A stretch of DNA of 64,000 nt, taken from positions 3,224,001-3,288,000 of the forward strand of contig NZ_CP024996.1 in the NCBI RefSeq assembly GCF_003719195.1, read 5' to 3'. The position numbers and the translations under genes are program-made. The notes under the pieces were generated by a model. The model made no database searches. It saw only the letters and a list, made by a program, of their open reading frames with translations, and was not told the DNA's origin. Of this stretch, positions 26,500-34,690 are shown in pieces. Within the stretch, counting starts at the first letter, position 1. Each line of letters starts with the position of its first letter. This stretch comes from Herbaspirillum rubrisubalbicans (GTDB taxonomy: Bacteria; Pseudomonadota; Gammaproteobacteria; Burkholderiales; Burkholderiaceae_D).

Positions 26500-26796
26500 T
26501 CAGGTCGCGCAGATACTGCAGCTATGCCCCTTGCAATTGTGCAGCACGCTGCTGCGCCCCGCGCCCGCGTGCGTGCCGGGACCGGTGGCGCCCTGCCCGG
26601 CCAGTTGCTCGGCACCGTTGCGCGGCTGCCAGCGATACTTGACCTGCAATCCCACATGGCCACCCGTGGGCATGGGCGAGGCAGCCGTCTGCTGTTTGCA
26701 GTAAGGACAGGGAGTCTGCCCATGCAGTCCCTGCAGCGGGATGAGTCGCTCGAAGATACCTTCACAATGGCTGCAACGGATGTCATACAAAGGCAT
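26500..26796 (-). CDS. fmdB: FmdB-family zinc-ribbon protein
   Basis: 98 residues. The N-terminal FmdB zinc ribbon has the order MPLYDIRCSHCEGIFERL, then TPCPYCKQQ (two CxxC pairs). A second cysteine group closes the C-terminus (NCKGHSCSICAT). FmdB was named as a putative regulator beside formamidase genes. GGAGGAGG precedes the ATG at 26796. It lies 89 bp downstream of fmdA, behind a good terminator, so its expression depends on readthrough or its own promoter. Confidence 0.85.
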   Translation of the reverse strand: MPLYDIRCSHCEGIFERLIPLQGLHGQTPCPYCKQQTAASPMPTGGHVGLQVKYRWQPRNGAEQLAGQGATGPGTHAGAGRSSVLHNCKGHSCSICAT

Positions 26797-26821
26797 GTCG
26801 GCCTCCTCCAGAATGGCTGGC

Positions 26822-26853
26822 AAAAAAACCGGCCAGGCCGATGCCCGGCCGGT
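26822..26853 (-). terminator. Rho-independent terminator after fmdA
   Basis: On the minus strand ACCGGCC, a 12-base loop, GGCCGGT and then a run of seven T. This is the best-formed intrinsic terminator in the window. It separates fmdA from fmdB. Confidence 0.85.
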
Positions 26854-26885
26854 AACACACACGTCACTACGAACCACGAAAACCG

Positions 26886-28064
26886 CTAGGCCTTGCGCCC
26901 CCAATAGGACTTGTCGTTCAACATGCCCTTGGGCGTGATGTCCTGGTCGAAGATCGAGGTCGGCAAGGCCACCGTGCAGGCGCAGTTGGGGATGTCGACG
27001 ATGCCGCCGATGCGCCCTTCCACCGGTGCGGCGGTCAGCAGCATGTAGGCCTGGCTGCCGGTGTAGCCGAAGTGGGTCAGGTAGTCGATGGCCTTCAGGC
27101 AGGCCTGGCGATAGGCCACGGTGGCATCGAGGTAATAGTTCACGCCGTTTTCCACGCTGATGCCTTCGAAGGTCAGCCACTGCTCGTAATGCGGCTTGAC
27201 GATGCTGGGCATGAAGATGGGCGAAGTGATGTTGTACTTGGCCATGCCGCCCTTGATGAGGTCGAAGCCCACATGGCTCACGCCATCCATCTCGATGGCG
27301 CCGCAGAAACCGATCTCGCCATCACCCTGCGAAAAGTGCAGGTCGCCCATCGAGAAGCCGGCACCCTTGACGTACACCGGGAAGAAGATGCGGGTACCCG
27401 CCGACAAGTCCTTGATGTCGGTATTGCCGCCATGCTCGCGCGGCGGCACGGTGCGCGCCGCCACCTTGGCCATCTCGTCGAACTTGGCACCAGTCAGGCC
27501 GCGCAGCACCGCAGTGCTGGGGTTGGGCGGCTGTGCCAAGCCCTTGGCGGCCAGCGGCGCTTCGCGGCGATTCCATTCGGCCAGCAGATCATGCGACGGC
27601 AGGCAACCCATCAAGCCCGGGTGGGTCAGGCCGGCGATGCGCACGCCAGGGATGTGGCGCGAGGTGGCATACAAGCCCTTCAAGTCCCAGATGGCCTTGT
27701 CGGCTTCGGGGAAGTAATCGGCCAGAAAGCCGCCACCGTTTTCCTTGGCAAAGACACCCGAAAAACCGACCGGCGTCACCGGCTTGATGTCCAGCAGATC
27801 GATCACCAGCAGATCACCCGGCTCGGCGCCCTCGACATGGAAAGGACCGGTCAGCGGATGCGCGCGGGTCAGATCCACGTTCTTGACATCGGAGACGTCA
27901 TCGGTGTCCTGGATCTGTGCGTCCAGGAAATCCAGCGATTCGATCAGGATGGATTCGCCCGGCTTGACCGAGGCCAGGAACGGCAGGTCCGGGTGCCAGC
28001 GGTTGTGCCCCAGTTCGGCCTGCTCTGCCAGCGGGACGCCGGGCTTGATCTTGAAGTGTTGCAT
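26886..28064 (-). CDS. fmdA: Formamidase / acetamidase FmdA
   Basis: 392-residue cytoplasmic amidase of the FmdA/AmdA family (EC 3.5.1.49 type), hydrolysing formamide to formate and ammonia. It is recognised by the N-terminal GHNRWHPDLPFLASVKPGES, the central PPREHGGNTDIKDL, HFSQGDGEIGFCGAIEM, and the C-terminal AYMLLTAAPVEGRIGGIVD. Length is close to the usual about 405. It follows amiE by 51 bp on the same strand and completes an amide-to-ammonia pathway fed by the upstream ABC importer. Confidence 0.95.
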   Translation of the reverse strand: MQHFKIKPGVPLAEQAELGHNRWHPDLPFLASVKPGESILIESLDFLDAQIQDTDDVSDVKNVDLTRAHPLTGPFHVEGAEPGDLLVIDLLDIKPVTPVGFSGVFAKENGGGFLADYFPEADKAIWDLKGLYATSRHIPGVRIAGLTHPGLMGCLPSHDLLAEWNRREAPLAAKGLAQPPNPSTAVLRGLTGAKFDEMAKVAARTVPPREHGGNTDIKDLSAGTRIFFPVYVKGAGFSMGDLHFSQGDGEIGFCGAIEMDGVSHVGFDLIKGGMAKYNITSPIFMPSIVKPHYEQWLTFEGISVENGVNYYLDATVAYRQACLKAIDYLTHFGYTGSQAYMLLTAAPVEGRIGGIVDIPNCACTVALPTSIFDQDITPKGMLNDKSYWGRKA

Positions 28065-28115
28065 ACGATCTCCTTGGTGGTGGGTGTGTGATGACGACCT
28101 CGGGGGCGCTGGGCC

Positions 28116-29147
28116 TCAGGCCGCCGGCTCGGTAGGAATCCCCGGCATCGGACATTCGGGCGTACCGGCACTGTTGCGGGTCAGCGCCTCGACCTGGGCA
28201 CGTGCCGCCTGCGGATCATTGACCCAGGTGCGGTAGAAGTCGAAAGGACAGTCGGCCACGCCGGCCGGCGACTCGCCCGAATTGATCTTGCCGGTGTAGC
28301 CGCGATGCAGCAGCTTGTAGAGATGGTTCTGCGACTGCCAGTTGCGGCGCGCATCGCGGATGGCAGAGATCGACAGCTCGGCATACTGGATGCCCATTTC
28401 CTCGGTGCCGCATTCGCCCAGCGTGCGGCCATCGAAGCCGACGATGGCCGAGTGGCCGAAGTAGGAATAGACGCCATCGAAACCGGCGGCATTGGCCACG
28501 GCCACGTAGAGGTTGTTCATCCAGGCCATGGCCTTGGAGACCATGATCTGCTGTTCCTTGGCCGGGTACATGTAGCCCTGGCAGCGCACCACCAGTTCCG
28601 CGCCCTTCATGGCGCAATCACGCCAGATCTCGGGATAGTTGCCGTCATCGCAGATGATGAGGCTGATCTTCAAGCCCTTGGGGCCGTCGCAGACATAGGT
28701 GGTATCGCCCGGATACCAGCCCTCGATGGGCGTCCACGGCATGATCTTGCGGTACTTCTGCACGATCTCGCCCTGGTCGTTGATGAGGATCAGGGTGTTG
28801 TAGGGCACCTTGCGCGGATGCTCTTCATGGCGCTCGCCGGTCAGCGAAAACACGCCCCACACGCCGGCGATGCGGCAGGCCTCGGAAAAGATGGCGGTCT
28901 CCTCACCAGGAATGGCGGCGGCAGTCTCGAACATTTCTTCACGGTCATACATGATGCCGTGCGTGGAATACTCGGGAAACACCACCAGATCCAGCCCCGG
29001 CAATCCCTGCTTCATACCGACCAGCATGGCGGCGATCCGCCGTGCATTCTCCAGCACCTCGCCGCGCGTATGCAGGCGCGGCATCTTGTAGTTCACCACG
29101 GCTACGCCGACGGCGTCGCGGCTACTTGAAATGTCTCCATGTCGCAT
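28116..29147 (-). CDS. amiE: Aliphatic amidase AmiE
   Basis: 343-residue nitrilase-superfamily amidase (EC 3.5.1.4), converting short aliphatic amides to carboxylates and ammonia. The catalytic triad is at the same positions as in the Pseudomonas aeruginosa enzyme: E59 (VVFPEYS), K134 (KYRKIMPW) and C166 ([16 protein letters not shown]). The N-terminus [20 protein letters not shown] is nearly identical to that enzyme by eye. It lies between urtE and fmdA. The aliphatic amidase regulators AmiC/AmiR of Pseudomonas are absent here. Confidence 0.96.
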   Translation of the reverse strand: MRHGDISSSRDAVGVAVVNYKMPRLHTRGEVLENARRIAAMLVGMKQGLPGLDLVVFPEYSTHGIMYDREEMFETAAAIPGEETAIFSEACRIAGVWGVFSLTGERHEEHPRKVPYNTLILINDQGEIVQKYRKIMPWTPIEGWYPGDTTYVCDGPKGLKISLIICDDGNYPEIWRDCAMKGAELVVRCQGYMYPAKEQQIMVSKAMAWMNNLYVAVANAAGFDGVYSYFGHSAIVGFDGRTLGECGTEEMGIQYAELSISAIRDARRNWQSQNHLYKLLHRGYTGKINSGESPAGVADCPFDFYRTWVNDPQAARAQVEALTRNSAGTPECPMPGIPTEPAA

Positions 29148-29176
29148 GAACTTGCTCCTCTGAAAAGACGGTCACA

Positions 29177-29866
29177 TCAGACCGACAGGTACTTGCTGAT
29201 GGTGGGTGCATCGACGTTTGCGCGCGTGTCTTCGTAGACGAAGCGGCCCTTGTCGATGACCAGGAAGCGGTCGGCAATCTCCAGCGTGAAACTCAGCACC
29301 TGCTCCGAGACCACGATGGTGAGCGCACGGATCTTGCGGATTTCCTTCAAGCTCCGGGCGATGTCCTTGATGATGGAAGGCTGGATGCCTTCGGTCGGCT
29401 CATCCAGCAGCAGCACCCGCGGATTGGTCGCCAGTGCGCGCGCAATGGCCAGTTGCTGCTGCTGGCCACCGGAGAGATTGCCGCCCTTGCGGGTACGCAT
29501 GTCGTAGAGCACCGGGAACAATGAATACAGTTCATCGGGCACCTTGCCCCGGGCCGCCGCGGGCAAGCCGGTCTGGATGTTTTCCAGCACCGTCATGTGC
29601 GAGAAGATCATGCGCCCCTGCGGCACATAGGCCACGCCGCGCTCGACGCGCTGGTGGCTTTCCAAGCCACCCAGCTCCACGCCATCGATGCTGATGCTGC
29701 CGCCGCGCAGCGGCAGGATGCCCATCAGGGTCTTGAACAGCGTGGTCTTGCCCATGCCGTTGCGGCCCATGACGGCGACGATTTCTTCCTTGGCCACCGA
29801 CAGATCGACGTCGTGGATGACCTTGCTCTGGCCGTAGCCGGAAGCGAGTTGCGAGACTTTGAACAT
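29177..29866 (-). CDS. urtE: Urea/amide ABC transporter ATP-binding protein UrtE
   Basis: 229-residue LivF-type ATPase. Walker A GRNGMGKT, signature LSGGQQQQLAIARAL and Walker B RVLLLDEPTEGIQPSI are visible. I chose the ATG at 29866 (MFKVSQLASGYG), which matches the usual UrtE N-terminus and length and has GGAG upstream. A longer start at 29911 would overlap urtD by 20 bp. Works with UrtD on the UrtBC permease. Confidence 0.93.
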   Translation of the reverse strand: MFKVSQLASGYGQSKVIHDVDLSVAKEEIVAVMGRNGMGKTTLFKTLMGILPLRGGSISIDGVELGGLESHQRVERGVAYVPQGRMIFSHMTVLENIQTGLPAAARGKVPDELYSLFPVLYDMRTRKGGNLSGGQQQQLAIARALATNPRVLLLDEPTEGIQPSIIKDIARSLKEIRKIRALTIVVSEQVLSFTLEIADRFLVIDKGRFVYEDTRANVDAPTISKYLSV

Positions 29867-29891
29867 GGCAGGCTCCGAGGGGGATGGGGAT

Positions 29892-30659
29892 TCAGTGACC
29901 GAGGTAGACATCGATCACCTTGGGATCGGACTGCACCTTCTCCATGCTGCCTTCGGCCAGGATCTTGCCCTGGTGCAGCACGGTGACCTTGTGCGCGATG
30001 CTCTTGACGAAATCCATATCGTGCTCGATCACCACCACCGAACGGCCCTGGCTGATGCGGCCCAGCAGCTCGGCAGTCTTTTCGCGTTCGGACACGCTCA
30101 TGCCGGCCACCGGTTCATCCAGCATCAGCAACTCCGGCTCCTGCATCAGCAACATGCCGATTTCCAGCCACTGTTTCTGTCCATGCGAAAGCAAGTCGGC
30201 CTGGGTATGCAGTTGCTCTTCCAAAAAGATGTCGGCAGCCACCGCCTCCACCCGCGCCACCACATCCGGCGAACGCTTGAAGGTCAGCGCGCCGAACACC
30301 TTGCGGCCACGCGGGAAGGACATCTCCAGGTTCTCGAACACGGAGAGGTTTTCGTAGATGGATGGCGTCTGGAACTTGCGCCCTACCCCCACCCGCACAA
30401 TGGCGTGCTCGCTCATCTTGGTCAGTTCATGGTTGTTGAACTTGATGCTGCCGGAGGTGGCGCGGGTCTTGCCGCAGATCAGATCCAGCACCGTGGTCTT
30501 GCCCGCGCCGTTGGGACCGATCACCACGCGCACCTCATTGCGTTGCACGTAGAGATTGAGCTTGTCGACGGCCTTGAAACCGTCGAAGGACACGGTCAGG
30601 TCTTCGATGGCCAGGACCGGATGGGCATCCGATTCGAAACCGATGGGGTTCTCGCTCAT
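29892..30659 (-). CDS. urtD: Urea/amide ABC transporter ATP-binding protein UrtD
   Basis: 255-residue LivG-type ATPase with Walker A GPNGAGKTT, an atypical signature LSHGQKQWLEIGMLLM (characteristic of UrtD) and Walker B ELLMLDEPVAGMS. The start overlaps the urtC stop by 4 bp. Confidence 0.95.
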   Translation of the reverse strand: MSENPIGFESDAHPVLAIEDLTVSFDGFKAVDKLNLYVQRNEVRVVIGPNGAGKTTVLDLICGKTRATSGSIKFNNHELTKMSEHAIVRVGVGRKFQTPSIYENLSVFENLEMSFPRGRKVFGALTFKRSPDVVARVEAVAADIFLEEQLHTQADLLSHGQKQWLEIGMLLMQEPELLMLDEPVAGMSVSEREKTAELLGRISQGRSVVVIEHDMDFVKSIAHKVTVLHQGKILAEGSMEKVQSDPKVIDVYLGH

Positions 30660-31861
30660 TTGCTGGCCTCCAGGGTGGCGCCGGGCTCGATGCCATCGCG
30701 CTTGGTTTCAGGGGTAGACGAACGGGCCACGCTCTTGAGCGGTTCGGCCGCAGCAGGAACCACTGCTTTGGGGTCGCCGCGCAGCTTGCCCATCAGGCGC
30801 TTGCCCTGGGTCTGCCAGAGACCGGCCAAGCCATTGGGGAAGTACATCACCACGGCGATGAAGAGGCCGCCCATCAGGAACAGCCACAGCTCGGGGAAGG
30901 TCTCGGAGAAATAGGTTTTACCAAAGTTCACCAGCAGCGTTCCATACACCGCGCCAAGCAGCGACATACGGCCTCCGACTGCAGCAAAGATCACCATTTC
31001 GATGGATGGCACGATGCCGACGAAGGAGGGCGACATGAAGCCCACCTGCAGCGTGAACATGGCTCCGCCGATGGCCGAGAACATGGCCGCCGCGCAAAAC
31101 ACGAAGACCTTGAAGCTGGCCACGTCATAGCCGGAGAAGCGTACCCGTTCTTCCTTGTCGCGCATGGCCACCAGCAAGCGGCCCAGCTTGGAACTGAGCA
31201 CATAGCGACCGAACAGAATGCAGCCAAACAGCAGGCCGGCATTGACGAAATACAGCACCAGCTTGGCGTGATCGGTGCGGATATCCCAGCCCATCAGGGT
31301 CTTCAGGTCAGTGATGCCATTGACGCCGCCGGTGAGCCCCTGCTGGCCGATGATGAGGATGGACAGGATGGCGGCGATGGCCTGCGTGACGATGGAGAAA
31401 TACACGTCCCCCACGCGGCGCTTGAACATCGCCATGCCGATCAGCATGGCCAACACGGTCGGCACCGCCAGCACGGCAAAGATGGTGAAGGCAAAGCTGT
31501 GGAAGGGCTCCCACATGGCCGGCAAGGCGGTGATCTGGTTCCAGTCCATGAAGTCGGGAATGCCCGGCGTGGATTGGATCTTGGTGCTGATGGGGTCGGA
31601 GGCTTCGAGTTTCAGGAACATGGCCATGCAATAGCCCCCCAGGCCGAAGAACACGCCCTGCCCGAGGCTCAGGATGCCACCATAGCCCCAGCACAGCACC
31701 AGGCCCACGGCGACGAAGGCATAGGACAGGTACTTGCCTACCAGATTGAGCCGGAACATGTCCATCGTCAGCGGGAACACCACCAGCAGCAGTGCCGCCA
31801 TCACCAGCAGGCCAAGCGCACCGGAGCGCCCGCCCAACAGTTTTTCATCGGCTGCATTCAT
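30656..31861 (-). CDS. urtC: Urea/amide ABC transporter permease UrtC
   Basis: 401-residue LivM-type permease with about nine helices. The UrtC-typical stretch LVLCWGYGGILSLGQGVFFG and the block FMSPSFVGIVPSIEMVIFAA are visible. The ATG at 31861 (MNAADEKLL) is chosen. A polar C-terminal tail of about 40 residues extends past the last helix. Confidence 0.94.
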   Translation of the reverse strand: MNAADEKLLGGRSGALGLLVMAALLLVVFPLTMDMFRLNLVGKYLSYAFVAVGLVLCWGYGGILSLGQGVFFGLGGYCMAMFLKLEASDPISTKIQSTPGIPDFMDWNQITALPAMWEPFHSFAFTIFAVLAVPTVLAMLIGMAMFKRRVGDVYFSIVTQAIAAILSILIIGQQGLTGGVNGITDLKTLMGWDIRTDHAKLVLYFVNAGLLFGCILFGRYVLSSKLGRLLVAMRDKEERVRFSGYDVASFKVFVFCAAAMFSAIGGAMFTLQVGFMSPSFVGIVPSIEMVIFAAVGGRMSLLGAVYGTLLVNFGKTYFSETFPELWLFLMGGLFIAVVMYFPNGLAGLWQTQGKRLMGKLRGDPKAVVPAAAEPLKSVARSSTPETKRDGIEPGATLEASK

Positions 31862-31904
31862 TATCGGACCTCGCACGTATTGTTTGATCTGTAGGAAGCG
31901 GCCA

Positions 31905-32822
31905 TCACTTGCGCACCTTCACCGAGAACAGCCCTTGCGGACGCAGCATCAGGATCACGATCACCGCCGACAAGGTCAGCACCTTGGCCATGGAACCGGT
32001 CAGGAAGAACTCCGCCGTGGATTGGGTCTGGGCGATAGAGAAGGCCGAGGCGATGGTGCCGATCAGGCTTTGCGCGCCACCAAAGACCACCACCAGGAAG
32101 GTATCGACGATGTAGAGCGAACCGCTGGTGGGACCGGTGGAACCGATGGTGGTGAAGGCTGCGCCAGCCACGCCGGCCACGCCGCAACCCAGCGCAAAAG
32201 TGGTACGGTCCACCTTGCGGGTATTGATGCCGACTGCCCCGCTCATGACGCGGTTCTGCATCGTGGCACGTACCTGCAAGCCCCAGCGCGAACGGAACAG
32301 CAGCACGAAGATGGCGCCGGTCAGCAAGACCGTCAGGCCCATCATGAAGAGGCCATTCAAGGGAATGTCGATGGCATCGGTAGGCTTGAAGGAACCCATG
32401 AGCCAGTCCGGCAAGGTGGCGCTGACTTCCTTGGCGCCGAAGATGGAACGGAAGGTCTGCTGCATCGCCAGCGACAAGCCCCAGGTGGCCAGGAGCGTAT
32501 CGAGCGGACGCTTGTAGAGGCGGCTGATGAGCAGCAGCTCGGTGAGATAACCCACTCCATACGCCACCGCAAAGGACAGCACGATGGCCGCGAAAAAATA
32601 GAACGGCTGCAAGGCCGGCGCATAGGTCGTGGTCAGGTGCGACAGCAGGTAGGTGATGTAAGCGCCGATGGTGAGGAATTCACCGTGGGCCATGTTGATC
32701 ACGCCCATCTGCCCGAAGATGATGGCCAGGCCCAGCGCCATCAACAGCAGCACGCAAAAGACCGAAAGGCCATTGAAGCCCTGCATGGCGAAGATGGCGC
32801 CGAATTCGGATAGAGAAACCAT
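31905..32822 (-). CDS. urtB: Urea/amide ABC transporter permease UrtB
   Basis: 305-residue LivH-type permease. It begins with the conserved MQGFNGLSVFCVLLLMALG and GQMGVINMAHGEFLTIGAYI and ends MLRPQGLFSVKVRK. The ATG at 32822 (MVSLSEFG) is chosen; the longer frame upstream has no similarity. About 116 bp separate it from urtA, longer than other gaps in the operon, with no obvious terminator. Confidence 0.94.
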   Translation of the reverse strand: MVSLSEFGAIFAMQGFNGLSVFCVLLLMALGLAIIFGQMGVINMAHGEFLTIGAYITYLLSHLTTTYAPALQPFYFFAAIVLSFAVAYGVGYLTELLLISRLYKRPLDTLLATWGLSLAMQQTFRSIFGAKEVSATLPDWLMGSFKPTDAIDIPLNGLFMMGLTVLLTGAIFVLLFRSRWGLQVRATMQNRVMSGAVGINTRKVDRTTFALGCGVAGVAGAAFTTIGSTGPTSGSLYIVDTFLVVVFGGAQSLIGTIASAFSIAQTQSTAEFFLTGSMAKVLTLSAVIVILMLRPQGLFSVKVRK

Positions 32823-32938
32823 GTTGACTCCCGACGGGGCAGGTTTGGAGATTGGAGGAAGGGGCGGCAGCGCCCGCATGTCACTACAGACACCGCCGCT
32901 TTGCTGCACAAGGGCCGGTACGTACCAGCCGAAACACC

Positions 32939-34195
32939 TTACTGATAGCCCTTGGGGAAGGGATTCGGCTCAATCAGTTCGGACTCGTAGACCACCTTGA
33001 ACTGGCCATCCTTCTGGGCTTCGCCGATGCGGGTCTTGCTCCACAGGTGATGGTTTTCGTGGACCTTGACGTAGCCTTCCGGCGCGGTCTTGAGTTCGAT
33101 GCCGGGTGACGCCGCCACCACCTTGTCGACGTCGAAGCTGCCGGCCTTTTCCACCGCTGCCTTCCACAGCCAGGGACCGAGATAGGCGGCCTGGGTGACA
33201 TCGCCGATGACCGAATTGGCGCCGAACTTGGCCTTGAACTCGGCCACGAATTTCTTGTTGTTGGGATTGTCCAGGCTCTGGAAATACTTCATCGACGCGA
33301 AGAAACCTTCCACGTTCTCGCCACCGATGCCCAGCATTTCATCCTCGGTCACCGAGATGGTCAGCAGGTTCTGGGTCTTGGCGGTCACGCCGGCGGCCTT
33401 CAACTGCTTGTAGAAGGCGACGTTGGAGCCGCCCACCACGTCGGCGAAGATCACGTCCGGCTTCTTGAGCTTGATCTTGTTGATGAGCGAACCGAACTGG
33501 GTATTGCCCAGCGGGTAGTACTCCTCGCCTACCACCGAACCCTTGAGCACGTTCTCGATGTGCTTGCGGGCGATCTTGTTGGAGGTGCGCGGCCAGATGT
33601 AGTCGGAGCCGACCAGGAAGAAGGTCTTGGCCTTCTTTTCCTTGGCCACCCAGTTCAGGCCCGCCAGCACCTGTTGCGTCGCCTCCTGCCCGGTATAGAA
33701 CACGTTCTTGGATTGCTCCAGGCCTTCGTAGAAGGTCGGGTAGTACAGCAGGCCGTTGTCCTTCTCGAACACCGGCAGCACCGCCTTGCGCGAGGCCGAG
33801 GTCCAGCAGCCGAAGACAGCCGCCACACGGTCGTTCTCCAGCAGCTTCTTGGCCTTTTCGGCGAAGGTCGGCCAATCGCTGGCACCGTCTTCCTGGATGA
33901 TCTTGATCTTGCGTCCCAGGATGCCGCCCATCGCGTTGATCTGGTCGATGGCCAGGCGTTCAGCCTGGATCGATCCGGTCTCGCTGATGGCCATGGTGCC
34001 GGTAGCCGAGTGCAACTGGCCCACCGTGACTTCGGTATCGGTGATGGCCAGCTTGGTGGTATTGACCTTGGCGGTCGGATACTGCTGAGCCGAGGCCATG
34101 CCCGGCAGGGCCGCTGCTGCCGCACCAGCGGCCAGACCCATCAAGATCTTGCGGCGCGGGAACGAGGGAGGGTTGGAAGACGAGGAATGCGACAT
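32939..34195 (-). CDS. urtA: Urea/amide ABC transporter binding protein UrtA
   Basis: 418-residue periplasmic Leu/Ile/Val-type binding protein. The leader MSHSSSSNPPSFPRRKILMG contains a twin-arginine motif and a hydrophobic segment ending GMASAQQ. The mature part has the UrtA blocks GQLHSATGTMAISE, FGCWTSASRKAVLPVFE and NLLTISVTEDEMLGIGGEN. GGAGTACCGC precedes the ATG. It is first in an operon ending with amiE and fmdA. The related FmdDEF importer of Methylophilus takes up short-chain amides and urea, so the ligand here may be an amide rather than urea alone. Confidence 0.95.
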   Translation of the reverse strand: MSHSSSSNPPSFPRRKILMGLAAGAAAAALPGMASAQQYPTAKVNTTKLAITDTEVTVGQLHSATGTMAISETGSIQAERLAIDQINAMGGILGRKIKIIQEDGASDWPTFAEKAKKLLENDRVAAVFGCWTSASRKAVLPVFEKDNGLLYYPTFYEGLEQSKNVFYTGQEATQQVLAGLNWVAKEKKAKTFFLVGSDYIWPRTSNKIARKHIENVLKGSVVGEEYYPLGNTQFGSLINKIKLKKPDVIFADVVGGSNVAFYKQLKAAGVTAKTQNLLTISVTEDEMLGIGGENVEGFFASMKYFQSLDNPNNKKFVAEFKAKFGANSVIGDVTQAAYLGPWLWKAAVEKAGSFDVDKVVAASPGIELKTAPEGYVKVHENHHLWSKTRIGEAQKDGQFKVVYESELIEPNPFPKGYQ

Positions 34196-34355
34196 GCGGT
34201 ACTCCTTTCGGGCGTTGTTGTTGGACTCGGTCTGGGCCATCGTGGCGTCATGCAAGCAATGAAACGAAGGCCCCGGCAAGTCGCTGCCCGCTGAGTGGGT
34301 GAAGCTTTCTTCCTTGCCTCCCCGGCCCGCTGTCTGGCCCTTCGTTCTGGGAGGC

Positions 34356-34384
34356 AGAATAGGTTCCGCAGTGCATCGCAACAA
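34356..34384 (-). promoter_or_regulatory. Candidate urtA operon promoter
   Basis: On the minus strand TTGTTG (34384-34379) and TATTCT (34361-34356) are separated by 17 bp. The inverted repeat at 34385-34400 ends directly at the -35, the position of a class II activator site. The leader to the urtA start would be about 155 bases. Confidence 0.5.
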
Positions 34385-34400
34385 TACGTTGTTTGACGTA
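34385..34400. promoter_or_regulatory. Inverted repeat A, candidate response-regulator site (urtA side)
   Basis: TACGTTGTTTGACGTA. It differs from repeat B (34558-34573) at two of 16 positions and keeps the outer TACGT/ACGTA arms. It lies 190 bp before the urtA start. Confidence 0.6.
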
Positions 34401-34557
34401 AGCCCCCTGCTGGTGCGGCGTTGCGGCCCGCACAGCTTTTGCCCGCGGCTTGCCTGCTGGTGGTGCAAGCGGATGAGCGGGGGCGTGTGCAAGCTCTCGC
34501 AGAGCTGGTCAAGCTTGCTGCGTTTTGGTGAATTCCCGCGTGATGCAACGCCGCATC

Positions 34558-34573
34558 TACGTCATTTGACGTA
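34558..34573. promoter_or_regulatory. Inverted repeat B, candidate response-regulator site (kinase side)
   Basis: TACGTCATTTGACGTA, perfect 7-bp arms with a 2-bp centre. It lies 118 bp before the kinase GTG. Together with repeat A it brackets the gap between the two divergent units, consistent with autoregulation plus operon control by the LuxR-type regulator. Confidence 0.6.
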
Positions 34574-34690
34574 TGCCCCCGACGCGCGAATGGTTTGAAA
34601 ATTGCTTGCGCATAAACGCGAGCGGTTCCGCCAGCAAGCAAGCTGACAGGGACCTGACCCGATCCCGACTTCAGTTAAGCCAGAGCCAAC

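Larger units (their letters stand above)
34196..34690. promoter_or_regulatory. Divergent control region urtA / transporter-kinase
   Basis: 495 bp without a gene. Two related inverted repeats (34385-34400 and 34558-34573) and a candidate urtA promoter are listed separately. A sigma-54-like element TGGTTTG-N4-TTGCT (34591-34606, GG and GC ten bases apart) lies just after the right repeat on the plus strand. It is a low-confidence alternative promoter for the kinase gene. I see no open frame with a credible start here. Confidence 0.5.

Noticed and set aside
34591..34606. Sigma-54 promoter for the kinase gene
   Set aside because: GG and GC spacing and TTGC fit, but GGTTTG departs from GGCACG and no enhancer-type regulator gene is nearby. 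Mentioned only as a low-confidence possibility.
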